Assembly (NCBI GenBank): GCA_000231825.2
Contig: JH720316.1
Coordinates: 502,919-566,918 of the forward strand
Direction of reading: 5' to 3'
Source of the DNA: Tetrahymena elliotti 4EA
Lineage: Eukaryota > Ciliophora > Oligohymenophorea > Hymenostomatida > Tetrahymenidae
DNA length: 64,000 bases
In this document: positions 1 through 13,063 of the stretch, in pieces
Layout: each line of letters opens with the position of its first letter
Position numbering within the stretch: the first letter of the stretch is position 1
Notes under the pieces: generated by a model
Seen by the model: only the letters and a program-made list of their open reading frames with translations
What the model was told of the DNA's origin: nothing
Databases searched by the model: none
Translations under genes and position numbers: made by a program

Positions 1-51
1 ATTTTCAGAATCAAAAATTTTTGCAAAAAAGAAAAAACCAAACAAAAAATG

Positions 52-318
52 TCAAAAATTAAATTTCAGTATTGAAAAATGAATTTGTATGTAGCATATT
101 GATACAAATTAATTGCATAAGATTAGAATAATAATAGATCTATTTTATTGGTTTATGATTTAAAAAGTAACTGATTGATTTTCAATAGTATATAATACCG
201 ATAGTAAATCAAACCATAGAATAATTAATTACAGTTATTTATAAATTTCACATTTGATTATTTTGTAATTGATTACTTGCTTAGTTTGAATCTTATCAAA
301 TATTTTAATAACATAGAA
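52..318 (+). repeat. Diverged direct repeat, copy 1
   Basis: This segment resembles 1655-1895 over most of its length in the same orientation. Shared blocks, in the same order, include AAATTTCAGTATTGAAAA, TTTTATTGGTTTAT, AGTAAATCAAA, CATAGAATAATTAAT and TATTTTAATAACATAG. Small insertions and substitutions separate them. I see no terminal inverted repeats or transposase, so this may be an old segmental duplication. Confidence 0.6.
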
Positions 319-1654
319 AATATGTGAAATTAATACCTTGGACACAAACTGGACAGATAAATATTAGAGCTCTTTTGACAGATTTTCATCTGAAATACTA
401 TGGCATCATAAAATATAAATTATTTTTTACCCGAAAATGATTATTTTATTAATAAGAATAATTTTAATTTAGATTTTGAGTTTTACTTTTGCTACTCAAG
501 GTCATACTGTTTGTAGCATGTATAAATCTTTAAAGTCGTCAAAAATCTTGTCCATTATCTATAGTTGGAGGAGGTACTTGTTAGTGTGTTTGGGAATATA
601 TTAATAATTTTTGTGTGATTGCTGATTGTGATTGTCACAAATCTAATGGTACTTTTGGGTATTTTGCTTATATCTCATTTATTTTGTTACTCTTGTAAAG
701 CTGCTTTTAATTTCACTACAACTCTTTTGCTAACCTTGCTGGAATTTCATGTGTTGATTCATCAGCCTCTTGTTAGCAAAGAGGAGCTATTGCTTGGGCT
801 GATGCTGACCGTGCCTAATGTGAACTGCTACTGCTTGTGTTTCTTAAACAGCCTCTTGCTTGACCAGAGCAGGTACTGCTTGTAATTTTTTTCAATTCAT
901 GCACTACTTGTACTTTTGTACTGGTTTTAACTGAGATAGTAATAATTATGCCTCATTTTACTCCACAAAACCATTCAAAAATAATAAATAAATAAATAAT
1001 AAATATTTTATTTTTTTGTTTTTTTTAATATTAATCCTACATTAATACATTAAGATTAAAGAAATATTATTTTTCTTTATTTTAAAAAAAATCAATTTTT
1101 TAATTTATAAATTCAGTTTTTTTAATTTTAAGTTAATTTATGAATTTTTTTACAAAATGAAAAGAGTCTTCTAAGCTTAGTAAAAAACTATACTTTTTAG
1201 ATAAATCAAAGTTTGCAAGAGAAGTGCTTTTTTAATTTTAAAATAAAATTAAATTTTTTGTATTTTTTAATATTATTATTCACAATTAAGTGGTACAAAA
1301 ATAAATATTTAAACACTTTTAAGCATTTATTAAAAATGTAAATAAACAAAAAATTTCTTTATTTAATACTGCCTAGAGGTGAGCCAAAATAAAGCATTTG
1401 GAGTTTGGATTTTTCTCATAAAAAAACAACTAAAAATTTGACATAGAATTGATAAGAAATAATTGATAATTAGAATAAATAAAAAGAATGAAGGTTAGAG
1501 AATAACTTGAATAGTAGTTTCAAAATAAAATCAAGATATTGAATAGTAAATAAATTTGCTGAATTTGTAAAATCATAATAATTTTTGTAATTAAAAAAAC
1601 TGGTTAATTTTATTTATTTGTTTTTTTTCAACAGCTCGATTTACAAAATTTTGG

Positions 1655-1895
1655 AAAATTTAAATTTCAGTATTGAAAATTTAATTTATTTTTAGTTTAT
1701 TGATAAAAATGATTTGAAAAATATTGGAACAATAATATATATTTTATTGGTTTATAATTTTGAAAGTAATTGATTGATATTACATAGAATTTTACACAGA
1801 GAGTAAATCAAATCATAGAATAATTAATCAATGTTCTTAGCAATTGATTACATGCTTGGTTTGAATTTTATCAAATATTTTAATAACATAGATTA
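1655..1895 (+). repeat. Diverged direct repeat, copy 2
   Basis: Second copy of the segment at 52-318, in the same orientation, about 1.3 kb downstream. It is slightly shorter than copy 1 and shares the ordered blocks listed there. The interval between the copies holds the less AT-rich patch at 500-950. Confidence 0.6.
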
Positions 1896-2347
1896 AATAA
1901 ATTATTTATTTTTCTATGAACAAAATCAAAAAGTTCACAAATAAAATTGAGTGAAGAAAGCAATCAAGCAAATAAGCATAAAAACAACTAATCCATCAAA
2001 CAAACAAGCAAACAAAAATATTGAATGAAAATTAATAAATGAATAGGAATAGAATTAAGAATAAGAAAATATGAATTGACTATATATAAAAATTAAAGTA
2101 AATTTCTGTTTCTAGTTTAAATAATTTAATTGATAAATAGATCTTTGCAATTCAAAGATAGGTAGGTATGTAGGTAGGATCAGTCAGTCAATCAGTCAAA
2201 TAAATTAAAACTCAAACAATCAAAGAAATAATAAAAAAAATAAAAAAAGAAGTATATAAATTGAAAATTTGATTGCTCTAAATCAATCAAAAAGTAAAAA
2301 ATTTAAAGGAAAGCTGAAGATAGATAGGTTGAGCTAATTAAAAGCAA

Positions 2348-5300
2348 ATGTTAAAAAATACGAATTTCAGCAGCAATAAGGGAGACTAAAATTAGAGAAT
2401 AAACTCAAGCTCTGGGAAGGAAAGGAGAGAGGACAACTAGTTGTAGAAAGCTCACGATGAGAATCAATCTGAGTAGAGAAGCAAGTAAAAGAATAGATGT
2501 AGTAGTAGAAAATAGTAGAGCAAGAATCCAAATAATAATAGTAAAAATAATGATGCTACTGCATAATAGATGAAAAAGGAAGAGTAAGAGTTAATAAGCA
2601 ACCAAATAGCCTAGAGTTCTTAAAATTCAAACAAAAAAATGGGCTAATGGTCATCATCGCAATCCACTTGGTAGCCTCCTATCCTTTCATCACCCAGCAG
2701 CTCCTATGCTTCATAGTTTCCTTCAATAAGCGAAGTTACTTAGTTAACTGCCCTTAAACCAAATTCAAATAATTAAGCAATTAATACTAATTTTTTAAGC
2801 TCTCCAAACGAAAATTCATATCAAGACTCTCCTACCTAAAATCAATAGCGCAGCGTTTCTCCTGTGAAAGAAGAGAGAATGTACGACTCAGATGACCAGG
2901 AGAATAACCCAAATCTTGCAAATATATAATAAAGCAGCACAAATAGCAGCTGCTCCATAAACAATCCTTCCAATAGCGATAACATGAATAATAATTAAAT
3001 GAATTAAAGCATCCCAAATAGCAACAGCAACAATAACAGTAGCAATAACAATCACAACAGCAACCATTTCGGTGGTATTTAAAATTATATGAGCACCAAC
3101 AGCAGCCAGAGCAGCCATTTTAATCACATTCACTCACAGCACTCTCATAATTTGCAGCAAATGGGCTGCCCTTTAAGTAGCAGTAGCAATTTGAATAGCA
3201 TGAATAGCAGCAATAACTTGGATTTGAATAACACTAGCACTTGTCATGAAAAATCAAGCTCAAAGCAGAGAAATGTAAATGGAAAAGGCAAAAAATATGG
3301 ATATAAGCATGGATAAATGAATCTCAACTGCGATTAGAACAACTTAAATGGGAAAGAGCAGCACAAGGCCTGCGAAATAAACTGTTCTTAAGCCCTTTGC
3401 TAGAATAATAAAGGCTTAAGAAATCTATCAAACTTACTAAAAAGCTTGAAATTTTCACCTCTACTAGCTTAATAATAGTAAGTAACCTAAAGCCTAATGA
3501 CTTTGCCCTTCGAACTTCACTTCATCATTTGCTCTTATTTAGCCCCCAAAGATATTTACCTCCGTTTGGCTAATGTTAATTAATACTTCCGTAAAATGTC
3601 CAAGGATACTCGTCTTTGGAACTATATTTAGAAGTTTTAGTCTTTAACTATCAATGACAAATATTAGAAGAATACCCCTGTAGTAGAACGCAGATCTAAG
3701 GGAAGGCTCTTTTCAGCAATCTCTCGACTTGATAGCAATCAGGTAAGCATTTATTCCTTCCTTCCTTCGTTTCTTTCCTCCCTCTATCATTCCTTCATTT
3801 ATTCAATCAATAAAATAAATACTACTCATTTTCAAATATGAATGAATCAATAAAAAAATAAGCAAATAAATTCAAAATCATTCTCTCTTTGAATCAATCA
3901 AGCAAGCAATAGATGAACAAAAATGAACTAGCAAGCGAACAAGCAAATAATTCAGTAATGGATGGATCAATAAATAAAAGGAATTAGCAAAAACAGAAAC
4001 ATAGAAAGAAAAGAGTAAAAAATAAATCAACATGTTTTATTTTTAAATTTGTTGAAAAAACCGAAATCGAATCAAATCAAATGAATTTCTTAATTTGTTT
4101 GTTTGTTTGTTTGCTTGCTTCTTTGTTTGATTTAGTTCATTCAAATTTTCGAATCTTTTTTGAACAAAATTAGATTTTTCTAAAGTCGCTTTAAATAAAA
4201 AAATAAATAGTTTATGATTAGAAATGTGAACATCATGATTAGTAATGCAGGATAAGATGATGGAGTACCAACAAGCATTTTGAGAGAACTCAGTTACTTG
4301 TAGACTCTTGATCACCCAAATATTACAAAGTAATTTCTTCATCTATTTTTCAAATGAATTTCACTCAAAAAAATAGATATTAATAATATATCTTTAAATG
4401 AGTAAATTCAAAAACAAACATTTTTTTTGCTCAGTTTAAATTAAAAAATTTAGCTCAAGCTAGGACAAGCACAAAATAAGCTGAATTTAAAAAATTAATT
4501 AAATAAATAAAACAGTTGAAATTTAAATCTTGATTTTATTTAAAAATAGAATTCACGAAGTAGATATCAAAAATGTGCTAGTTTAAATAGTTTCAAAAAG
4601 ACAGGAATACAATTTGAAGGAATATGTTAGAAGATACATCAGTTTAGTTTAGGATGATGCCAAGGGACTTGCTCGTCCTTAATACAAAATTCCATTGATC
4701 AAAGTCAAGGAAATTGCTTTCTAGATCCTCGAAGGCTTAAATTACTTGCACCATCAAGGAATTATGCACAGAAATTTGAAGATTGACAATATTTTGCTTG
4801 ATAAAGATGTTGTAAAAATATCAGATTTTGGTCTATCAAGACTTGTTTCCATCCCTCACATCCCCTACACTCCTGAAGATCCTAAAGAAAGAGAGCGCTC
4901 TGGCAGAGAAGCCCGTCGTCTATGGTACAGAGCTCCTGAGCTGCTCTTGAGAAAAAGCATCTACACCTTCGAAATTGATATGTGGTCTTTTGGCTGTCTT
5001 TTAGCTGAAATCGTATTGAATGAACCACTCTTTGCTGGAGGTAAAAAAATAAATATGAATTTGAACTCAAATAGAATTTTATACAAAAATTAATAAAGCG
5101 CATAGATTATTATTATTATAAAAAACTAACATTTGAAACTTCAAAAGAAAAATTAAAAATCATGCTGGCTCATTAATTAAATAAATAAAAAAATGAAATA
5201 AAAATGAGGAATTTTAATTTGATTTTTAAATTAGCATTTCGTTTGTTGTTTGTTGAGATCAAAATAAAACAGATTTAAAAGAGATATCTTCAAAACAGAA

Positions 5301-7345
5301 AATTTAAATTTGAATGTAAATTTATTAAATTAAGATAAAAATTCTGAGAATCAAAAAAGAATTAATCAATTAAACAATTTAAATTTTTTGGGTAAATAAA
5401 TGAAATCAAATGAATGTGAATGAAAAAAAAATACTGATCAAATAGACAAAAAAGCTAACTAATATATTCCTTCACATTTCATTTAAAAATCAATTAATTA
5501 ATTTATTCATTCAATTATCTATTGATTTATCTAATTATTTTTATTAATACAAAATAGATTCTGAAATAGAACAACTTTTCAAGGTATTCAAATTTATTGG
5601 TTCTCCAGACTCAGAAACTTTGATGTCTATGTGTGACAACCCTGATTACTAGTAGACTTTCCCTAAATGGAAAATGATCAATCTTTCACATATCTGTGAA
5701 CCTAACCAAAGTGATGATTTCAAATAATTAAAGACTACTATGATTCCCAACAGATAGAATGGATTCTAAAAGCTGAAAAATTTAGGAAATGTATTGGGAT
5801 TGCAAGGAATGCAACTGTTGAACTCTCTTCTGCAATTAAATCCTTACAAAAGAATATCCTCCCAAGAAGCCCTTAACCACCCCTTCTTTGATGAAATAAG
5901 ACAATAAAGAACTTTAATGAACATCCCCATGCAAATAGATGAATCCATCAATATAAGCAAGTGCTGCAGTCAAGTAGTACCTTCATGCTATTTCTAGTTT
6001 TCACTCCCCTACTGCCATCTCTCAACAATCTATCAAACCATGGTCAAGCAAGAAAAAACAGAAACATTGATGAAATTTGATTACATGAAAAACCAAACTT
6101 TCATTACTGAAAATATGCGTATAATTCTCCTTGATTGGCTCATTGATGTCAGTGTTCATTTTGAAGCCTAAGACGAAACTCTTCATTACTGCATTTCTTA
6201 CATTGACAGGTAACACAATCAAATCTAGTTCATTACTCTATAAAATAAAGAAGCATTCTTCTTGCATATAAAGATCAATTACATTAATTTAATTTTAAAC
6301 CAAAAAGTTTTTTTTTTACATATTAAATTGATCCAAACAAATTTTTCAAAGAACCATTTTGTTTTTTTAAAATAAATGAAAATCATCTTTCGTATTTGAA
6401 TTCATATTTCTTTATCAAAACAATGCTTTTTTATGGAAATAAAACCTTTATTTTAATGATTTTTTTAAATTAAAAACAAAAAAGAGTTCTTAGTGTAATG
6501 AATATCGAGAGACAAAAATTATAGTTAATTGGTGTTAGCTGCATGAAGATAGCTGAGTAAGAATTTAAATTAATAAAAAAATTAAATTTCTGATTTTGAA
6601 TATTATTAAATAGTGTTTTTAATGAGAGATCAAGAGAATACTACAAGCAAGAAAATGCAATTGAATATGCATACATTACAGCAGAAGAATACAATGCAGC
6701 ATAGCTCATTGCCATGGAAAAAAAGATTCTTAAAACTCTCTCTTTCTAAATGAATACTCCAAATATGATGTATTTTTTAAAAATTATGTGTACCTTATTT
6801 GACACAGACTCATAAGTTTCTGTTATTGCCATGGTAATTCATTCATTAATTTAATTCAATTTTCTTTAAAATTTTAAACTATAGAATATCTATCACTTTA
6901 CATATAGTCTTGAATAACCCCTTTTTTAAATCGTTTTTATTTAGATCTTCATCCCAAATCAACATTTTTAAATTAAATTTATTTTGAAATTATAAAGTTC
7001 CTTGCTGACCTACTACTCATGAGTTATGAAGCTTTGAAATACAAGCCAAGTTTACTAGCCAGTTGCTGCATATTCTTGAGTTTCTTAACCAACGAGAGGG
7101 AATTACCTTCTTAGGAAAAACTAAAAGAAGTTCGCAGCCTCTTAGATCACTATACTATTGATGAATTTAAAGAAGCTGTTGAATTCGTTAGAAAATTCTG
7201 GCATTACTACAGATCTGATCCCACTACTCTCAACTTTGAATCTGTATTTAATAAATATGCCATTGTTTATGGTTTGGAAGCAAGATTAATTAATGCTCCT
7301 ATCATAGAAAAATCTCTACTAAACCAATGGATCTATACAAAATGA
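2348..7345 (+). CDS. F-box / CDK-like pseudokinase / cyclin fusion protein
   Basis: Seven exons: 2348-3742, 4136-4329, 4550-5040, 5558-6209, 6485-6556, 6614-6833, 6998-7345; 1123 residues. The ATG at 2348 is the first after an in-frame TGA at 2330. Residues 1-380 are S/N/Q-rich. An F-box follows at about 386-428 (LPFELHFIICSYLAPKDIYL ... LWNYI). A CDK-like kinase spans about 466-800: PSTAIRE-like PTSILRE (510-516), HRN at 603-605, SDFG (D622), WYRAPE, and a C-lobe ending near HPFF. A two-fold cyclin fold follows (MRIILLDWL near 880; KLQLIG; MEKKILKTL; PSLLA). Exon 4 carries both the kinase C-lobe and the cyclin box without a break. By family, F-boxes recruit SCF ubiquitin ligase through Skp1 and cyclins bind CDKs. 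An SCF receptor scaffolded by an inactive CDK-cyclin pair is my inference. The exon 5 acceptor (AAAAAAG) is the weakest join. Confidence 0.85.
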
Positions 7346-9462
7346 AAACACTTAATAACAAACAAAATAACTTAATCAAGAAGTAAATAAAAATAAAAAA
7401 ACTAATTTTTAACCTTCTCAAACACACACAAACACTCACTCTTTCTCTCCCTCCCTTACTAAATAAATCAATGTAAAATAATATCAACCATCCTATGAAT
7501 CTATTATGAATAAAATTTACTTGGATAGCCATTTGATTATCTATTTAAATTAAATTAATTAAATCCAATGATACCAACAGAATGAAAATGTTAATATTAA
7601 GATATCCATCCACTAACTTGAAATAGATATTTGTTTAACACATCCTAAAGAAATCTGTCTATTAATGTTATTTATCATAAGTTGGCAGCAAACATAAGTA
7701 AAAAACTAATATAAAGACGAAAGAATCCTTATCTCATTGATTTCATTGTAAATATAACATTTTAAACACTAAAATACCTACCAACCTACCTAGAATAAAT
7801 ACTAATAGAAAATAATCAAACAAGCAAGCAATAGCTAAAAAAGAATGATAAGAGTTAATTGAATAAAGAAACAAAGATTAAAGTTAAAATATTAGATTTG
7901 TTTCCGTTGGTAATAAATTGGATCATCAAATTTAAAGAAAAATTTTATCTGAAAAGAATAAATAAATAATATATAGTTTATCTTAAAAATCTATTTTATA
8001 AATGTAAATTAAAGACTGACTGACTGACAATGACTAACTGAATACTTTATATATAAATGTTAACAAATCCTGTATATTTATTTTGTGTAATTAGTACAAT
8101 TTCTATTTTAAATTCATTCATTCATTCTCTCACTTTTGAAATTCTCCATAAATATTCTGTTTTTTTAATAAAATCTGATTAGCTTTTTTAATATTTAATT
8201 TAATTATTTTATTTATTTTCTTTATTTAGTCTTTTATTTTGAAAGGAGTTTTATCCTTATTAATTATCTTAAAAAGCCAGTCACTCTCTATATTTTATTG
8301 ATAGAAACTGAATTTAATGAGTAAATTTGAATACAATGCAAAACTTTTTAAAAGAATGAAAGTTAAAACACTTAATTTTCATAACTTTAAATTCCCTAAT
8401 TATTGATAATTTTGATTTTATCATTCTTTATGCTTTATGCAGAGAACGAACAAAAAAAAGTTAATCGAGTTATAAATTCTTATCAAATCCAAGAGTTCTT
8501 TTACAAAATTAAAAAATTTCATTCATTTCAAAAAAAATTTGAAACAAAAATTTAGTTTTTTGATTTTATCATAATTAATTAATTATTTTTTTATTTAATC
8601 AATTTCAAATTACTTGTTAAAAATATAAAAAATCAATAAATTCTCTTCTTCCTTACTTCTTTTTATTTATTTACTTATATTTTATTAATGAATAAAATTT
8701 CATTAAGCTTATCATTAAATTAGAGAAACATTGGTATATTAAGTAAAAAAAATCAAATTGAGCAAAAAAATTTGAAATTGATAAAATTAATAGATTGTAG
8801 AAGTAAGTATAATTCTGAGGTGATTGTAAAATTATGAGTTAGATAGATAAAAGAGAATTTTGTTTTATAATAAGTTTTAATCGCTAATTTTATTCATAAA
8901 TGAAAATTTTAATCATGAAACACAATTAATTAAGTAGAAAAAAAATTTTAATTTAAAAAATCAAAAATATTAAATTAAAAAATTTTGGATACATTTTTTT
9001 TATACAATTTATATTTGAAATGATTGATTTAATTTAAGCGATATATAATTTGCTTAGATTGATATTTTTATAAATATTGATAGAAAAAATTAATAATTGC
9101 AATCGACCATAATTTATATTTAGTGCTGCTTTCTCAATAAATAATAAAAATTTTAATAATTATTTTATATAATTTAAATACTAAAATTTGTAATGAGTAT
9201 CTATCAAAAAAGATGCTTGCATGGATAATAAATTGATAAAATAGGTGTAGAAAAATAAATAAGAAATGAAGAATGGACAATTAAAGTTGATTGATTGATT
9301 CATTGATTGTGTTTTTTGATCAAAAAGTATCAATAATAGTGATTGATTCAGTGATTATTATCTTGCTAGAATTTAAAAATCGAATTTACAAAAACAAATT
9401 AAAAAAAATTCAGTTTTGAAATTTGTTTTGAAGCACAAATTATTTGTTTATTTTTTTGAGAG
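7346..9462. other. AT-rich intergenic region
   Basis: No ORF with family motifs, repeat array or RNA gene recognised. It should contain the 3' end signals of the fusion gene and the promoter of the TPR gene downstream, but no distinctive element can be singled out in such AT-rich sequence. Confidence 0.6.
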
Positions 9463-11892
9463 ATGTCTTATAGCTTTTTAAAGGAAGTAGACATTTTAAG
9501 TTAAAAGCAATAGGTGGGACCAGAGACTTTTAAGGAATTTGCAATTAAACTGATAGAAAAGATAGTTAAAGAGCCCGAGTATAAGCATTTAATTGGTTAG
9601 GCCTTTTTTGAATTTAATATGATTTTGGATGATCTAAATTAATTTTTAATCGTAAAGCCTGAATTATTAGATGATTTATAAGAAAAAATATTATACATTA
9701 ATGCATATAAGGCTTATTTATAGCTCAGTTAGGAAAATTGCATAAGAACCATTGAAAAAAAAAATTGCTGCTTTAGATATAACTTTTTTTAACTGAGAAA
9801 GAGTGAGGTTCCGCTGAATATTTATTTGCAAATCAACAAAGTAAATTAGTTTTTCTTGTTAAGACTTGGCTTACTTTTAATAAAATCTATCAGCAAATGT
9901 CACAAAAAGGCTTATTTTATAGAATTTATTAATTAAAAAACTGTTTTCATTGACATTCTCAATCAAAATGTTCTGCTCATTAATCCTATTCAAAAGCTTC
10001 TTTTGCAATTTTAAAATTCTTTTAATAACAAAAACTCTCAAGCTAATTCTCCTAAAAATGATATTAAAGGTTAATTGGAAACATTAAAAGTTAAAGATTT
10101 AATCAAGAAGGATTCATTAAGTTTCATTTAAACCTTTTTAAGTGTGATAGGAATTAGAAACTCTGAGTTTAAAGATATGATTGGGGAGTGCAATCTTTTT
10201 TAGCCTTTCCTATAAAGAAATTTCAAAGGGAGGATTAGTAATCCCATGTAATACCTAATAATCTATCTATAAACATTATAAAACAATAGCTCAGAAATCG
10301 ATCTAACTAAAATTGAAATTATGATAATGAATATCCTTTACTAGGATATTAGGTCAACTCAAAAAAAGTATTTAAAATAATGTATCCTGAACCAAACATA
10401 AAAAGAAAATAAATAAATTTCAAACAAGAACTTGGAGAGTAATAGTAATAGTAAAATTAAAGTTGCTCAAAAGTTAGATGTATTTAATATCAAAGAATCA
10501 AAATCGATGAAAAACATAAAATAACCATCACTACTTACTCTCAATTCTCCAAAATAATACAATTCTCTTTAAATAAATTTATAATACTAATAAATATAGA
10601 AGAAGTGTTAAACTGATTTAGAATAGAATTTAAATACTCCAAGATAGAAAGTAGAAAAAGTAAAAAGGTAGTTTAGTTCTATTTAAATTCATAACCAAAC
10701 TTCTCCAAAATAAATACTAAACAAACAGTCACTAACAAGCAGTACATAAAATCTTAATAATGAATAAAAATACTTTAAGTAGAAATCAATAGATGACAAA
10801 TAAAAATCTGATGAGAAAATAAAACATAAATAAGCTGAGGCAAAAGAGCAATAAAAAAATGGATATTAAGAAAAATAGAATTAGAATATTGAGTAGAATC
10901 CAGATGTAGGTTTAAGTAGCACTTTTAAGGAATCTTAGTTAAGTGAATGTGTGAAAGATCAAATTAATTGGTTAAATGGATTTTAAAATAAGCAGATGAC
11001 TCAGAATTAAGCATATTTTTAACTTAAAAAACTAGACAAGATAAAAGAAAAGAGCATTGAATAATGGCAAATGACAGCATGGATGCAGTATAAATACTTT
11101 GGGTTTTTTCAAGAGCCTTTACAAATTATGCTCAGATAAGTAAAAAAATTAGAACAAAATAGCAGCAGTAGTAGCAGTAACTGCCAATAAAATTAAAAAA
11201 TGCCAAATCAATCTGATTAGAATGGTTCTTCTATCCTTGATAAATCATAGTCATACAGCTTGATAGGAATTTTGTATTGGAAATGGAAAAAATATCAAAA
11301 AGCAGTTCAAGCATTTAAAACAGCATTGAAATTTGACAGTAGAAACCAATATGCTTTATATTATTTAGGAAAATTCAACATTGTAATTACATAAAATTAT
11401 GAAGAGGGTAATCGTTATCTTGATCAATTGTTATAAGTTAATCCTTATAATGGGTAATTGATCAGAAAAATAGTTAATTTTAACTAATATTGTCCTGACA
11501 AAAATGAACTATTTTGGTATTATTTATCTATAATTGCAAATCCAAAATGTTCTAAATCGCTTTTAAACATAGCTAAAAAGTATTATGTCATGAGGAATCA
11601 TAAATTGGCCTTATTCTTTTGTGCAAAAGGAATAGATCTTGATAAAAATGAAAAAGAATTTTATTTGGTTATTGGTATGATTTTCAATGTTGAGAGAAGA
11701 CTAGAAAAGAGTCTTAAATATTTAATTAAAGCAGAAAGTCCCAAAAACAAGCAAATTCCTGGCCTCTTATGTGATCTTCATAGGTATTATGGAGATTTGG
11801 AAGAAACAGAAATTAATTTTTACAAAGACCTTAAAGGCATAAATATACTTAAAACCTCACCAACAAACTTCACAAATTTCTTGTATGGTTGA
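9463..11892 (+). CDS. TPR-repeat protein, uncharacterised
   Basis: One uninterrupted frame of 809 residues from ATG 9463 to TGA 11890-11892, with many in-frame TAA and TAG codons read as glutamine. The N-terminal 300 residues are helical and hydrophobic/charged without a motif I recognise. Residues about 320-560 are rich in Q, N, K and S and look disordered. From about 597 to the end there are tetratricopeptide-like helical pairs, for example ILYWKWKKYQKAVQAFKTAL followed by a YALYYLGKF stretch, and later HKLALFFCAKGIDLDKNEKE. TPR repeats are protein-binding scaffolds. The partner and process cannot be told from sequence; such proteins are common in ciliates, including in cilia and basal bodies. 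No signal peptide or membrane segment is evident. The stop is followed directly by AT-rich intergenic DNA. Confidence 0.85.
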
Positions 11893-13063
11893 TTGATTCT
11901 TAATTACTTTTAAAGTAATTATTGATAAAATTCAAATGATGATGACGATGATGATCTATTTATTAAATTTGATTTTAAAAAGTATATCTAAATTAAAATA
12001 TCTCTTCATTTAATCTAATTAATTTAAAAATCTTATGAAAAGAATCTTTAAAAATTAATAAAAAAGATACTCAGAAAATAAATTAATGAATACATTAAAT
12101 TATTAACAATCAATAATCTAAAATAACATTTTTTCATTTAATATATCTAACTAACCTTTCAAATCTGAAAATTTTAAAAAGAAATTACAAAAGTTTATAT
12201 TTAGTAAACCATTTTCTTTGAAATTAATTAGTTTTCTTTTATATTTTTTATAAAACCATTTAGCTTTTAAACTAACTATTTCTATTTTAATTTATTTAAT
12301 GTTTAGCTCTAAAAATACTTGAAGAAATCAAGTTTTTATTTAAAAAATTAATTTATAATAAATATCACCTAATTTTGGAATTATTAAAATTAAATTTGAA
12401 TTTCTGTAAGTTGCAATATCACAAAAACTTTTTTGGATTAAGGTGATTGCTATCTCATCTCTCTATTTTTTAACTTTTTATTTTGTTTTACTTTATAAAT
12501 TATGAAGCTTTTATATGATTTCCTTGTAAATAAATAATTAAAACAAAAAAAAAAATAAATAAACACCAATAAACCAGGCGAGAAAAAAGTAAAACTCAAA
12601 ATCGAAACTAAATAAAGAGAAAATAATTAATACCTTGTTATTATTCGTGTATGTAGTCTTGAAAAAGACAGTACCTTAGGGTACTATATATATATATAAT
12701 AAATAATTTATGATTATTTGAAATTTTATAGTTTGTAATACACTGAATTTATCACACTCATTTCATTTGTTTAATTTAATAAAAAAGAATGTTTGAAGTT
12801 AAATACGTAGATTTAAATAAATTTATTCATTTTAAAAATGCAAACTATGCAAGCAAATAACAAAAATGATTTTTTAAAGTTTAAAATGGCTTATTGATAA
12901 TTAATATTAAAGAAAATGAAATGAATAATGAGTTAAATTATTTGGATAAATTTGTGCAATTAAAAATCTTAGTGAGCGATTGAGTGATTGAATAAGCGAG
13001 TTAGTGAATGATAAAAGAAATAAATTTATATATGAGGAATAAGTTATTTATATCTTAGATATT
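11893..13063. other. AT-rich intergenic region between convergent genes
   Basis: The TPR gene and the repeat protein on the minus strand converge here. No gene is seen. A pair of short hairpins near 12656-12690 is entered separately; otherwise the stretch is featureless A/T-rich sequence. Confidence 0.6.
12656..12690. other. Two adjacent small hairpins followed by a TA run
   Basis: GTCTT-GAAA-AAGAC (5-bp stem, GAAA loop) is followed at once by AGTACC-TTAG-GGTACT (6-bp stem) and then an alternating TA run. Two closely spaced perfect stems stand out in DNA this AT-rich. It could be a transcript-end structure or chance. No RNA family is recognised. Confidence 0.3.

Larger units (their letters stand above)
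1..2347. other. Intergenic stretch with a weak ORF and duplicated flanks
   Basis: Very AT-rich. No gene is supported. A less AT-rich patch at about 500-950 is open for roughly 80-120 codons on the minus strand in two different frames under the ciliate code (stops near 713 and 520), but no start codon, splice pattern or family motif is evident. TGA is rare in such DNA, so open frames of this length are expected by chance. The patch is bracketed by two copies of a diverged direct repeat, entered separately. Confidence 0.6.

Noticed and set aside
500..950. Minus-strand CDS with LRNTSSSSSH and SASAQAIAPL segments
   Set aside because: Two different frames are open equally well, neither has a start codon or splice partners, so neither could be supported as a gene.
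2832..3133. Minus-strand open frames over the Ser/Asn-rich part of the fusion gene
   Set aside because: They are antisense to a low-complexity S/N/Q coding region; their composition mirrors AGC and AAT repeats and carries no motif.
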